64,000 nucleotides of DNA from Gymnogyps californianus (taxonomy: Eukaryota; Chordata; Aves; Accipitriformes; Cathartidae): NCBI RefSeq assembly GCF_018139145.2, contig NC_059474.1, forward strand, positions 42,116,344-42,180,343, given 5' to 3'. A program made the position numbers and the translations under genes. Numbering within the stretch: the stretch's first letter is position 1; each line of letters begins with the position of its first letter. Positions 8,629-21,397 of this stretch are shown here, piece by piece. The notes under the pieces were generated by a model, which worked only from the letters and a program-made list of their open reading frames with translations, searched no databases and was not told the DNA's origin.

Positions 8629-11600
8629 ATAACACATCTTTGAGATTCTTTACCTCTCTTTTACAGCTGATCAAGGGTTAGATGCACCTGAAAGCCCTAC
8701 AATCCATCTATATAACCCTAAGGGGCAAATTTTGACTTTTGCTGTGATTTTGACCATCAAGATTTTGCCACTTCACCTGATGGTTAAGAGCCACAAGATT
8801 GTGCAAAGGCTTGAACAATATCATTAAGAAAGATAAATAGTGTGATAACGTTTGGCAGGCACATTTGGAGCTGCACACACCTGGTAATGACCTTTAAAAG
8901 GTCTTTCAATGCCTCTGAAAACATGTGTATCAAGGAAGAAAGGCCATTGATTTACTCTAACTTTGCTGGATGACAGGAAATATTCTAACATTCTGGTTCT
9001 GCTACTCACATATTCATTTCAAACACTTGATAATGTGCTCAATATTTAGGTATCAAAAATGGCACAAAAATACTTCAGTCTTGGTGCTTTATTTTTTTTC
9101 CTTTTTAATAATAATGTTTGCAGTTGTTCTGTAAAAGGTATCACCTAGGGACGCAGAACTGGGAAATGACTGTATATCATATAAAAAAAGTTTCTCTAGG
9201 AAGATTATGAATCATCCTTCCAAGCATAATGCATTTGAGTCAGTTTTCATATATACAAGAGTTATCAACAATATAGATTTTCATGCCAAAAATCTCCAAA
9301 AACTGAATAATAAGCTTTGTGATCTTGATGCTTGTAATATTATGCAAATGGTATATCCATTTACTTTATTAATAAAACATCATTGTATTACATAGAGACA
9401 CATTTTGCACTTCTGTTTTTGAGCTATTTTTAAATTAGGTTAGATTTGACAAGGGACTATTTGTGGTAATGTGGTAATTAAGATTTGAACAGATGTCAGC
9501 ATTAATAAGGGACTCAAAAGAGGCGTAGGGAGATAAATGTACTCTTTTAGCTGCGCTGGCACACCAGGCATCATTGAGAGGAGAAGACAGCATGGCTTCA
9601 GCAGTTCTTTTTTCAGGAGAGCTTCTGGAAAACTGTCCAGTAACTCAAGTTTTCTGACATTATTCAGCCATTTTGCATGATCTTTCAGACTGTCTTATTC
9701 TTAAAATAAATTACTGTTCTGTCAATATTTATGACATTATAGAATTTCATTGATACCTTATAATTGCATAACTCTTTTATAACAGAAATTATTATCTTTT
9801 GTGCTGTTGATCATCACTTTAAAAAATATTCTATACCTAGATTTTCTTATTCTCTCTGTTACTATAGGTTGCATAAGTACTTAATGCTGTGAGCAACAAC
9901 TGTCAGAAATTACGAGCTAAATTCACAGACAGGTCCAAGTCCTGGCCAAGAGTTTTAAATTCAGTTCAAAGAAATCAGTATTTACATTATGTGTACTAAA
10001 CTGGAATAAGCAGTACATAAATTCACCATTAGCTAACAAACATGAACAAAAATGAGTTGATTACTTCATTTGCAGTCACTCATTTAACCTGTATCTACAC
10101 TGGTAAATAAAACTGGTCAGACACCGTTCTCTGCCCCCGAAACCAACTGATACATCATCTGCCAAACTCTCCAAGCCCTCAGATCAGTGCAGCCACTTCC
10201 AAACAAATTTCTGAGTGGTGACCAGCCATCCCCAAGTCCTGAATTTTGTTGATGCACTGTTTAAGAGAGTGGTAGCTGGCATAAGCAACACCATGTTCTT
10301 TACATTGCTCACTCTATAGCAGTATGGTGAACTGGGTGCTAGCACTCTGAGCCACACCTTGGCCCTATTTCTTTACTTATAAGTCAGCAAATCCCTCTGT
10401 CTATTGGATGAAATAATGTACATGTCTTCCCTGTCTCACATCATAAATGAATGAAATTTTTACTAAATTCTTAATTGGTTTCTCCATTGCTGATCTTTTT
10501 CCCAAGGTCACTTCAATACAGTTTGGATTGAGTCAAAGAAACAGTGTAAGAAGCTCTCCTGATAAGGAAGGTTGTTTGTTTGTTTTCTAAAAATCTCTTT
10601 CAGAGAAAACACTACCTTGTTCTCTTTTTGTTCCATTTCTCATGACACATTTCACAGTCAAATTCCTCTAGTACCATATTAAGAATCTCTTTAAATTAGA
10701 ATATTTTCATGTCTCATTACAAACTCAGAAAGAAGAAGATCCATGAATTTGACCCATAAGCGTTTATGCAAATATATTTCAACCTATCAAGCATTCATTA
10801 TACTTCTAAAATAGAAAAATAACAGATTAACATACAATAACAAATTGCCTCATTGCCATGCAAAAACTGGCATGTGTCTAAGAAACAACCTCTCTGCAAA
10901 CTAAAACAATTTATACTTTTGACCCCATGATCATTTATACTCAGAATATATGTCAAGAAGTGTGCTATTAAGAGGCTTGGGCCGTTTAAACTAGTTGTTG
11001 GAACTCGTTCCTGTATTATGCAGAAATTATGGTATGCCGATTAGATTACAGGCACTATTAAGTAGAGCTTCATGACTCTATGCGATTTCTGAAAATAGAA
11101 AGCAAGTTGAAATAATATTCACTGAGAATATTAAAAAAGTCTTTAAAAGAACAAAAATTTGTAGAAAAAAAGTAATTTCACCCAGCACTTCAAATTATTA
11201 TTGAGCACTAGTTAAAAAATATTACTTCTCAATGAAGATGAGAACTGGTTCTCACACACTTTTTTTTTTTTTTTTTAATGGGCAATAAAGTATCAGTTAA
11301 CGTAAAGCAAGCATGTTAAGAATGTGACAAATTTCAGAAATACTGCAATCTGCCTAAAAATACTCCAGACTACCGAGTAGCTGAAACATGACCAGACTGT
11401 TCTGGACCAAAACACTCAGAAAGATACATCCTGGCATTATGTCTCAAAATAACTCTTGCAAAAATTATCAGAATGTGCCAGCCGAGTGTGCTGACATTTT
11501 CTAATCTTATAAGCAACCTAAGACCCTATGAGAAAAGAGGAGACACTGGGCAAAAACTTTATGAAAGAGCTGAAAAAAACCTATTCTGGAGTAATAGTAT

Positions 11601-14600
11601 ACAAAACAGGCAAAGCCTAAAACTGTCTGGAAAATGACACAAAAATACAATCTACATTACGTTCCTTTGCAACAGTTTACTACCACTAGTGCTTGCATAA
11701 TGTGTATGAAGATGTTGACAGAAACCCCACTGCACTATGGGCAATGCTATGGCCATATAATGCAAAGTACTATGAGAAATATTCCTGAGAAAGAAAAGCA
11801 AATAGTACTAAAAATCTAACTCCACAAAAAAAACCAAAACCAAAACCAAAAACCAAATGACCCAAAAAACAGGTCATGGATTGCAAGCCACACAAACTGC
11901 AGCAAGTGATACAAGTCTAGGCAGTGCCTAAACTTGGAAGAAGTTGTAAAAAACGGCAATATGTTACTCACTTCACAAGTTTTTGCAAGGATCAAAAACT
12001 GAATGTGAAAACACAGCAAACCAAGTGCAGTGTTGCCAAAAAGGATAAGAAAAGTAACTTCAGTTCAATGAAGTTCTTCATAGGAGGACTGGACAAATAT
12101 TGCAACAGAAAATTATCAGTTTATCAGTGTGAATGGATATGAGGAGTTTATTTGTTTCAGGTTTGACAGTGACACAGAGTCCCATGTGTGCTAGAAGCAG
12201 CAATATTAGCAGTGAGTGAATAGCCATGAGCAAGCTAAAGTGTTAAGAACCGATAATAATAGTGATTTTAATCTTACTAATGTAGCATTAATTTGAAACA
12301 AAAGATACATTAAAAAAATGGAAAAAGGCAAGATTTGTAAGAGAAAGGAAAAGTCATTACTGGGCTGAAACCCATGTAATTTCTGTCATCAAGGTGCTGA
12401 ACACAACAGAGGGAGAATGAGAAGCTTTTTTTCTATTTTCTATTTTATTTTTATAGCTATAAATTAAGATGCCAGTAATTGCTACCAAGTGCTAAAAATA
12501 AGGCACTGTCGCAATCCAATATCATGGCTGTAAATGGCAGAGGTGTCATAGACATGCAGTTCTCACCCACGCGGACATATACCATGAAGAAGTAGGAAAC
12601 AATTCTCTAGTTCCTTAAACAGGCAGAGAAAGAAATCAACAAACTGGCTGTTTTTCAACTAATCTCCCTCAGATTAGCAACAGCCATAAGACCTCAAGGA
12701 AAACTACTAGACTAACTGGCACTCACCAACAGGAGCTAATGTTTAGGGGAGTCCTGAAAGTTCATCCAGTGTTGCAGGCACCAGTGTTTCAAACTAAGGG
12801 TTTGAAAAGTCTTTGACACACAAATATTGGTCTTTATTAATTATAAATCTATTTAACTGGGAAAAGAAGACAGAGAGGACTGTTTCTGCCAGGAATGTGG
12901 AAGCTTATTGCACATAACACAGACCGGTTCATCTGCTTCAGATGCTGGACTTCTGCTTTTGGCTTTGAGTAATTACTGAGCATGGTAAAAAGCAGGAAAA
13001 CACTTAGACTGAACAACAGATCAGAATTAACCAAGTAACAATTACTTTGGATTATTCTGTCACATCAAGAAGAGAAAATATTTTTTAAAGTTATTATTAC
13101 TGCTAAACAGTAGTTCAGCAAAAACAGGTGAAAATCCAGTATCGCAGCACATTTGGGTTCAGTCTTAGGGTCTGCAAGATATTCACTTTGAAGCCTAGGT
13201 CTCCAGTCCTGATAGAATAATGAAATAATTTCAAAGCAAAATTTTAAGTTGTTCTAAATTTTTGCAACTGAAATTAGTTGTCCTAGTTACAGAGGACCAA
13301 AAGCTCAAATATTCAACAGGAAAAAGAGCCCTGAATACTTCAAAATAAAAATACCCCCTCACACACAATCTATATGTTGGTTTTTTCCTTATTTACAGCT
13401 GCGATCTCGAGTATCACACATTGCTATGCCAAACCATGAAACTAGTTCACCTGTTGACACTCAGCACAGCATTCTCTATTGGGGTCATTTAGATAAACTA
13501 GCAGCTCATTATCAAATTGAAATACACCTTACACAAAAGATTATACTGCTAAATTTTGACAACACTGGAAAGAATAACTGGCAAATCTGTGTGTAGTTCT
13601 GTAGTGAGTGCTGCAATACATTTACAGTTTTTTCCCAACCATTTCCAATGGATTGTTGCTCACACTCTTAAGAGTTTCTGGACTCTCAACACATTATTGC
13701 TATAACATCTGTTTCCTCAGCGTTCATTTCACTGCCCTTTTGCTAGGTTATTATTCTACCAATCACTCCATTTGCAGCAAGGCAAAGAACTGTTTTAGGT
13801 AATTCTTGTTTCTCTGGCCTCCACTATACACAGACAACCTATCTCACGTAGCAAAGGTGATATTTATATGCATTTATATCTTTTTATTCTCTTTCACTCT
13901 CACAGTTCAATTCAGGCAGCAGGATTTCCATCTTGTACCATTTGGGCTGGCAAAAACTGCAAGCACACTGTACCCCATGCTAATCCTCTTGTCCTGCTTC
14001 CTCCATGTGTTTTACTCTGTCACATTATTTTATTTACTGTTAATTATTAGTAGCAAGAGTACCGATCTCCCTTCTGCTCTTCTTCCAAGCCTTCTCAAGT
14101 ATCAAATATTAGGAATAGTATTGTAGCTTCTTTTGAAGAGGGAAAAAAAGACCAAAGCAAAAGCCCTACTACTTCTGCATTAGCATTTAAAGCACATGTA
14201 GTTAAAATGTCAAGACACTCTGTAATGTCAAGGTATTCCTAGTGCAGAACTTCATTTCTCATATGGTATTACATTAGCCAGAGACACAAACCTACTTTCT
14301 GGATTATCCAAGATATGCACCAAAAAACCCCCACCACCCAACCCAACAAACAAACCAACAAACCCAACCAACCCCACCACCACCACCATAATCATGAGAA
14401 TTACTACCCCTTCGAGGTCTTGAAACATGAATAAAATAACTTAAAAATCATAATTAAAAAAACATTTTTAATAAATATTATTTAAAAAAAAATTAAAAAT
14501 AAAAGGGAGAAAAAAGCAGCATTTGACCCAATATACCCTATCTCATACAATGAGCAACAAAAAGCAGAAAGCTCTGAAGACCTGAGTACGCTGCACAGAA

Positions 14601-16430
14601 GTTAATTAAGTTAAAGGGTTTCCAGCTGGTCATGATTTATACATTTGATATAGTTTGCTGAGTCTCATATAACATTTGTTGAAGTAAGCCAAAAAGTGAA
14701 AGTTACGAAGACAGCAAATACTCTTAGCAGTGAAAAACGCTGAACTAGAACAATAGCACTAAAAAGAGTTTGTGATTTTAATTACGTGACATGACTTTGC
14801 TTATAAAAAATCAGAAATTCAGTGTCTATGTGACATTTCCACAGACTGAGCTTTAACAACTCTATATACCATGGCTCCAGATATTCCAGAATGAGCAATA
14901 TTGCTATGAATTAAAAGATTAAAGATGATTCTCACAAATTCTGGCAAACACAGAAAATTTCTCTACTTTGCTCTTTCACGTGTAAGGCACAGTGCTTCAC
15001 CCTCTCTCTTGCTATAGCCACCTGAATGAGTTAGGAAGCCTGCCTTAATCTGCTATCCAGCTTATGGCACAGAGTCTGTCTATATTTTTGGCTGAATGTG
15101 GTCCTAAGTGATTAAGATATCAGACCATCTGTATGTAAAACACTCTCTCACAAACACATCACATAGGAAAAATATTTTTTTCTGATTTACATACTCATGG
15201 TATTTAGAACAATAATTTAAAAGATACATTTCCAAACATATCCATTAAATGGTCTTTTCTGTGAAGCTGTCCTTAGCAGTAGAACACCAGATAAAGAAGA
15301 GATGCAGTGAAACAAGAAATGTACCTGCTTTACATTATATGCATATCTGCTGCTAAAGAATAGTAATGAACTACAGAAATTGTAAGCTTAGAGTTATGGC
15401 CTTAGTCACACCGGTTTACAGCTTCTATTTACCCATCAAAGCAAAAATACAGCACGGAGACAGGAGAGAACTATGCTGAGCACCTCAGATGGAGAGAGAT
15501 GAAAAGATTTTAGAAAAATGATTGTATTGCTATTTACTAACAAAGACGATACATAGAAAATGTTTTCTCGTTACAGGATGATGACAATCTACAGTTTTCA
15601 ATTATTCACAGCGTTACTTTAATGTCAGTGAGAAGAAGATATTAATGTTTGATTAGGTTAAAGGATTTTATTCCTGCTGACAAATCTAACTATGAGCCTG
15701 ACAATTCCTTATTTATATTCTGTTAAAGCATTTGCTTTTTTAAAAGAGCATTTCTTTACCATTCACACTGTTTTATATCCTGTGTTGCGGCTGTAGGGTT
15801 TTGTTGTAATGACTGGTTATAATCGCTGGCCTTTTACACCCAATAATATAATCATATAGCCCCAACTGAGTTCACATATTATTTTAACAACGTGGCATCA
15901 GGACCATGGAGGACACTTGAATAGTCACACAGAGAACGTACATGATATATATTTTTGCAGATCTGCTCTGAGAGCCTATTTGTCCTCGTTAAACTATTGG
16001 AGATTGGAATGATTGTATCGGTATTGGCGTAATTCATGGGAGACACTGATGGAATAAGAGACCTCACGGCAGCATTTATCCAGAATTGTCAAGTCATAAT
16101 GTTGGTTCTTGGTCTTACTAGGCAAATACATGGCCAGCAGACAGAAACCTCTACAAAAAGGACATGCAGTACCATCTCTATTAATCATTACCCCATGTAT
16201 ATTTTATGTAGCACCATAAAACAATTGATTATATACCTTCTAAACAAAATCACTAACTTAAAGGACTCATAAGGGTAAATTTCATCCACCAGAAAAGCAC
16301 TTCAGGTGACATTCCATGTAATGGTGTATAGTAAGTATTGGCTTGAAGAAAGTTGTATTTCACAAATATATTCGGATTCTTAAAAGTCATTTAGTATGGA
16401 AAGAATAGGCTGGTATTATTGCCTACTTGA
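8629..16430. other. Unassigned AT-rich region, no gene seen
   Basis: Nearly 8 kb hold only short ORFs of chance length. Simple sequence includes a T run at 11260-11276, A/C-only tracts at 11822-11858 and 14318-14388, and A/T-only sequence near 14450-14510. A pyrimidine-rich AG before 13400 resembles a splice acceptor, but no exon with coding character follows. I recognise no RNA gene or repeat family here. Confidence 0.45.
14318..14388. repeat. 71-bp tract of only A and C
   Basis: The plus strand contains no G or T across this interval. It is built from short CAAA, CCAA and CCA motifs and ends in four CCA units. It is a simple-sequence tract, perhaps grown by slippage. A strand with only A and C cannot pair with itself by Watson-Crick rules. 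No adjacent LINE or LTR feature explains it. Confidence 0.85.
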
Positions 16431-16439
16431 ATTCCCAAA

Positions 16440-17310
16440 ATGCTTTCACAGTTTTCCAAAATGTCTTAAAGGAACTTGTCATGGAATAAGATCAAAAGCA
16501 TTCTTGTGGAAGATTACGTATTAAAGATGGAAAACCAAAGAGAAGAACCTATGGTCATTTCCACAATAAGCAGTATTTACAAGTTCTACAAGATCTGTCT
16601 TGAGCTCTGTATTTTGCAGTATGTTCAACAAATTATATGGAAGAGGGAATGAATAATGTTATATCAAAGTTTAACGATGATCTGAAATTATTCAGAATAA
16701 TGAGAAGTAAAGCTAAATGGAAAAGAGGTGCAAGTTGATAAAATGAGAAACAAAATTGAGTGTTAATTTTTATGATAAGTTGTAAATTTGTTATTATGTC
16801 TTAGGGAAAAACAGAAATTGGAATCTCTTTTCAGTAGCAACCAAACGGGTAACAAAACTTCTCGAATTATTATAAAGGAATAGAGAATAAATTATTAGGC
16901 CACTCACTATATAACACTATGGTAGTTGAGCACCTTGAGTGTTGCACAATGTTCACCCTGTTTCAAAAAAATATGACTAAACTAAAATTAAGCTACAAAC
17001 CTTGTACAAAGAAAGGCAACAAAGGTGATCAAAGGCATGAAAAGCTTTCAAGAACAGCTCCAAGACTCTTCAGCTTAGTGGGCTATAGAAATCATGGATG
17101 GTATAAAGAAGTTGAATAAGGAAACATTACTTACTGTTTCTCATAATGCAAGCTGTAAGGGAGCACCCTTAAAAGTAATAGGAAAAAAAAACACCCAACA
17201 AAATACTTTCTCAGACATCATAGGAACTGTGAAATCCATTATATTTTATAGATTCAAAGTGTTTCTAGAAATCTCAGCAGAAGGACCATTGAACAGACAC
17301 TTATCAATTA
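16440..17310 (+). mobile_element. Ancient degraded CR1-like LINE fragment
   Basis: By eye this segment follows the order of a CR1/L3-type LINE 3' half, from the last part of the reverse-transcriptase region into the 3' UTR. Landmarks are a TTTCCACAATAAGCAG-like stretch near 16557, TGTTCAACAAATTATATGG near 16623, AAGTTTAACGATGATCTG near 16667, GGCAACAAAGGTGATCAAAG near 17014, and GGTATAAAGAAGTTGAATAA near 17099, followed by a degenerate segment resembling the CR1 3' UTR. The copy is heavily mutated and lacks an open frame. Both ends are approximate. The 145-codon ORF at 17094-17531 starts inside this tail and is not treated as a gene. The identification rests on remembered consensus similarity. 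Confidence 0.6.
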
Positions 17311-17905
17311 ACATTACAGTTAAAGGACTTCTCAGTAAAGAAGGTGAAGACTATTTCCTTTTTGCCCCTGAGCTAAAGACGAGGATGGTGCCTGTTCTTA
17401 AAAAGTTTATTTTGGAGGAAGGATTCCTAAGAAGGCCCTGTTCCAACATGTGCCATACATCAAAGGCAGTTTATATTCCAACCAGCCAATGTAGGATGCT
17501 GTGGAAGCCAGATATATTAAAGGGTTATTAAAGATTGGATAGTGGTAAAAATTGATTCGAAGGCAGAAATCTTACATTTTGTAGAAACGTCTATTTTTCC
17601 AAATATTCTAAAAAACAAAAGGAAAGCTTTCAAGTTACAGAAGGTAACTCTAGGGCTAAAAATTCCCTGCAGATGCAACATTGCCACACAAGAAATTTGA
17701 CTATACCTTCTACTTTTAAGTGTTTCTACTAGATTTCTTTTTTCAATGAAAAATGAACAATTTCTCATAAAAATTTCTCCTACTTTTAATATGGGTATCT
17801 TAATGTTTAGAGGATAAAAGATGATCCACATAAAGCAGTGAAGTCAGTAGAAGTGAATGCAGAGAAACCTCAACATTAATTTAGAAAGAGAAAAGTTAAT
17901 TCTTT
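17311..17905. other. Unassigned sequence before LTR B copy 1
   Basis: About 600 bases follow the ancient CR1. The minus strand is open for 104 codons at 17517-17831, but no domain, start context or splice sites support a gene. It may contain more of the decayed CR1 3' end or be unrelated unique sequence. Confidence 0.45.
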
Positions 17906-17910
17906 ACCAA

Positions 17911-18523
17911 TGTCATGGTTTAACCCCAGTCAGCAATGAAGGACCACACAGCCGTTTCCCCCTCCCCCTCCCAGTGGGGTGGGGAGGAGGAAAGGGAAAA
18001 AAATAATAAAACTCGTGGGCTGAGATAAGAACAGTTTAATAAATAAAGTAAAATATAATACTAACAATGGTAATAATGAAATATAATAATAAAAATAGTA
18101 ATGAAAAGGAATATAACAAAAAAAAGGAGGGGGGGGGGGGGGGGGGAGGAAAAAAACCCAGTGATGCACAATGCAATTGCTCACCACCCGCTGACCGATG
18201 CCCAGTTAGTTCCCGAGCCGTGATTTGCGCCTCCTGGCCAACTCCCCCCTGTTTATATGCTGACCATGATGTTCTATGGTATAGAATATCCCTTTGGCTA
18301 GTTCAGGTCAGCTGCCCCGGCTATGCTCCCTCCCAGCTTCTTGCACACCTGCTTGCTGGCAGAGCACGGGAAACTGAAAAGTCCTTGGCTTAAGATAAGC
18401 GCTACTTAGCAACAACTAAAACATCAGGGTGTTATCAACATTATTCTCACACTAAATCCAAAACCCAGCACTGTACCAGCTACTAAAAAGAAAGTTAACT
18501 CTGTCCCAGCCGAAACCTGGACA
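17911..18523 (+). mobile_element. Solo LTR, family B, copy 1 (ERVL-like)
   Basis: This is a complete solo LTR of a second endogenous retrovirus family. It is bounded by a perfect 5-bp target-site duplication, ACCAA at 17906-17910 and 18524-18528. It starts TGTCATGGTTTAACCCC and ends CCTGGACA. Length is 613 bp. Internal landmarks are a module close to AACTCGTGGGCTGAGATAAG near 18009, an AT-rich block rich in AATAAT-type motifs, a run of 18 G at 18129-18146, and a TATA-like TTTATATG at 18252-18259 that sits where copy 3 has TTTATATA. No internal retroviral genes accompany it. The 108-codon ORF at 18067-18393 lies wholly within the LTR and is not a gene. Confidence 0.93.
18129..18146 (+). repeat. 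G18 homopolymer within LTR B copy 1
   Basis: Eighteen consecutive G residues occur at a site where copy 2 has interrupted G runs (GGAAGGGGGGAGGAGGGGGG) and copy 3 has none. It is therefore a slippage expansion inside the LTR. Its exact length in the sequence read may be uncertain. Confidence 0.9.
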
Positions 18524-18528
18524 ACCAA

Positions 18529-18897
18529 AAAAAAAAAATCCCATAAATAAAGTTAATTTATCCCTTCATGTTAACAATGCTTCACTTTTAGGAGGAAAAA
18601 AACCCAACATATTTATCACTACATTTTGTAAATAAGAAGTCAACTGTAAATCATCAATGTCATCTTGTATGGCACGTTTTACTTAGGATCATAACTGAAT
18701 AACTGCTGCTCTGCTGCCATTCAGAGTTTGCCAAAACTGCACAGAAAAAAATTACTTGGGCTTAAGTCTTAAAGAAATTATGAAACCCCTGAAAATTTCT
18801 ATCTCCAAACCGAACATTGCTTTGACAAGTGATTAATTCAAGCTACCAATTAACCAATACTGTTTGACAATATTTTGAAATAGTGGTAGATTTTAAC
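18529..18897. other. Short unassigned spacer between LTR B1 and LTR A3
   Basis: Roughly 370 bases of AT-rich sequence separate two independent LTR insertions, each with its own target duplication. I see nothing retroviral and no gene here. Confidence 0.6.
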
Positions 18898-19210
18898 CAT
18901 AATGTGGTGGGTTGACCCTGGCTGGATGCCAGGTGCCCACCAAAGCCGCTCTATCACTCCCCCTCCACAACTGGACAGGGGAGAGAAAATAAAACGAAAG
19001 GCTCGTGGGCTGAGATAAGGACAGGGAGATCACTCACCAATTACCGTCACGGGCAAAACAGACTCGACTCGAGGGAAAAAATTAATTTAATTTATGACCA
19101 GTCAAATCAGAGCAGGATAATGAGAAATAAAACCAAATCTTAAAAACACCTTCCCCCCACTCCTCCCTTCTTCCCGGGCTTAACTTTACTCCCGAACTTT
19201 TGACCTCCTG

Positions 19211-19235
19211 CCCCCCCCCCCCCCCCCCCCCCCCC
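19211..19235 (-). repeat. C25 homopolymer within LTR A copy 3
   Basis: Twenty-five consecutive C on the plus strand give a G25 run on the minus strand. The two sister LTRs lack it, so it arose after this copy diverged or is partly a sequencing or assembly artefact. A G run of this length could form G-quadruplex structures. Confidence 0.9.
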
Positions 19236-19340
19236 GCGAGCGGCACAGCAGTATGGGGAATGGGGGTTGCGGTCAGTTCATCACACGTTGTTTCTGCTGC
19301 TCCTTCCTCCTCAGGGGGAGGACTCCTCACACTCTTCCCC

Positions 19341-19770
19341 TGCTCCAGTGCGGGTCCCTCCCATGGGAGACAGTCCTCCACGAACTTCTCCAACAAGAGT
19401 CCTTCCCACGGGCTGCAGTTCTTCACTAACTGCTCCAGCATGGGTCCCTTCCACGGGGTGCAGTCCTTCAGGAACAGACTGCTCCAGCGTGGGTCCCCCA
19501 CGGGGTCACAAGTCCTGCCAGCAAACCTGCTTCAGTGTGGGCTCCTCTCTCCACGGGGCCACAGGTCCTGCCAGGAGCCTGCTCCAGCGGGGGCTTCCCA
19601 TGGGGTCACAGCCTCCTTCGGGCATCCACCTGCTCCGGCGTGGGGTCCTCCACGGGCTGCAGGTGGATATCTGCTCCACCATGGACCTCCATGGGCTGCA
19701 AGGGGACAGCCTGCCTCACCATGGTCTTCCCCACGGGCTGCAGGGGAATCTCTGCTCCGGCGCCTGGAGC
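19341..19770 (+). repeat. GC-rich minisatellite inside LTR A copy 3
   Basis: The 40-51-bp degenerate array typical of this LTR family is present, from TGCTCCAGTGCGGG to CTGCTCCGGCGCCTGG. One unit is a few bases shorter than in the sister copies (GTGGGTCCCCCACGGGG near 19489 in place of a longer version). Confidence 0.83.
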
Positions 19771-21397
19771 ACCTCCTCCCCCTCCTTCTTCCCTGACCTT
19801 GGTGTCTGCAGTTGTTTCTCTCACATATTCTCACTCCACTCTCTCTCACTGCAACTGCTCCTCCCCTGTAACGTCTTTTCCCTTTCTTAAATATGTCATC
19901 CCAGAGGCGCTACCACCGTCCCTGATGGGCTCGGCCTTGGCCAGCAGCGGGTCCGTTCTGGAGCCGGCTGGCATTGACTTTGTCGGACATGGGGGAAGCT
20001 TCTAGCAGCTTCTCACAGAAGCCACCCCTGTAGCCCCCCTGCTACCAAAACCTTGCCACGCAAACCCAATACACATAACAACAATGGCATTAAATAAGCT
20101 GAGTCTGGAGAAGAAAATTTTGACCTACAGCCTTGCATATTTCCGTTAGTAAAAGAAATTTGCAAACTGCAGCCTCTACAGCAGGACTTGACACTGATGT
20201 GGGGACATCTGCTCCACTGCATCTCTGCCAACCAAACACAATAGCAAAAAAGCATTTAGAGCTGTTTTATTTGTAAAAGAAAAAGGAAAACTATTAGTTT
20301 TCTGTAAAGACTTTCAAATACATCCAGGAAATCAGTCCATTCTTAATTATATCTATTCTGTCAACTAAAACATAGAGTAAAAATATCCTTAGAATTGGCA
20401 GAGTATTCCTCATTTTGCAATACTAGTGCGCAAGTGTACAGTATCTAAATGATTTAGGATATATGACATACAGTTATAGGATTTACAAAGGTCTGTAAGA
20501 TAACATGAACAAAACTTGAAATCTTGACTCAGAGATCACAATCTAATTTATTTTTGAAAGGACAGTGATAATTTGCTTTATCTATGTTCTCTTCATTATA
20601 TATTTTTAAAGACATGACACTGTAGATCTCAAAAAGCTTTCCCTATAATATAAATAATGGTAATATAAAATACATATATATATGACTTCTGTCTATGACA
20701 TGCAAATGATATTAAATCAGAGTGCGCTAATCTTTGAAGAAAACACTTTTCTGTAAGAAATGACTTTCAGATATCCAAGTCCACAGAAGAAGTAAAAAAA
20801 TCACTTACAGAATTAATCTTCCAAGCAAATCTTAACTTCATGAAACTCTTTGCCCTCTCACAAGAGTGAACAGAGAACTCCAAGGATCTATCATGCCTAT
20901 AACCCAAAGACTTCAGGGGCTCTGAGCACCCCTGGCTCCTAAGATCTAAGGACTAACCTTACATTACAGGCCTGGGTTCCTATCTCCTTTATCACCTGGC
21001 ACAGTGACCAATTTAGCAAAGGGTGTAAGCAAACCCTCAATTTTATTTAAGCACAAAATTATTCCTAAATCTGTATTTGAAAATAAGGAGGTGCTTGGAT
21101 AGCCCACTGAACCTGGGATAGCATCAAGTGCCATTGAAGTGGCAGACTTCATCTGAAAAGCAAGCATTCACACTAACTCAGGCACTTGGGGAAGGATCAT
21201 CTCTTTGCACAGCAGTTCTGGCACTAGCAGCAACTCAAAAAAACCCAAGCAAAACCTTCAAAGTGAAAAGCAGTTTACAGAGAAGTCAAACCAGTTTCTT
21301 CTGCAAGCGTGGAAGAGAAGAACATTGCTGCTCCAGAGACACATTTTGAAATTAGTTATGCTCACAAATTGGGTAACTGCTCCCTAGATGCAAAGGA

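Larger units (their letters stand above)
18903..20073 (+). mobile_element. Solo LTR, family A, copy 3 (ERVL-like)
   Basis: This is the third complete solo LTR of family A, in the same orientation as the other two. It is bounded by a perfect 5-bp target-site duplication, CATAA at 18898-18902 and 20074-20078. It begins TGTGGTGGGTTGACCC and ends AATACA. Length is 1171 bp, about 20 bp more than the sister copies; a run of 25 C at 19211-19235, replacing a short GGCGCAGGGG-type segment, accounts for much of the excess. The AATAAA near 19126 and the GC-rich minisatellite at about 19341-19770 are conserved. Its last 77 bases match copy 1 exactly. ORFs on both strands at 19082-20005 are side effects of the minisatellite. 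Confidence 0.93.

Noticed and set aside
17094..17531. 145-codon plus-strand ORF as a possible gene
   Set aside because: Its 5' part overlaps sequence resembling the CR1 3' UTR, and the peptide has no recognisable domain.
17930..18393. ORFs of 85 and 108 codons
   Set aside because: They lie inside LTR B copy 1 and include the G18 run read as poly-glycine or poly-proline.
19082..20005. ORFs of up to 207 codons on both strands
   Set aside because: These are inside LTR A copy 3, and some run through the C25 homopolymer as a poly-proline or poly-glycine stretch.
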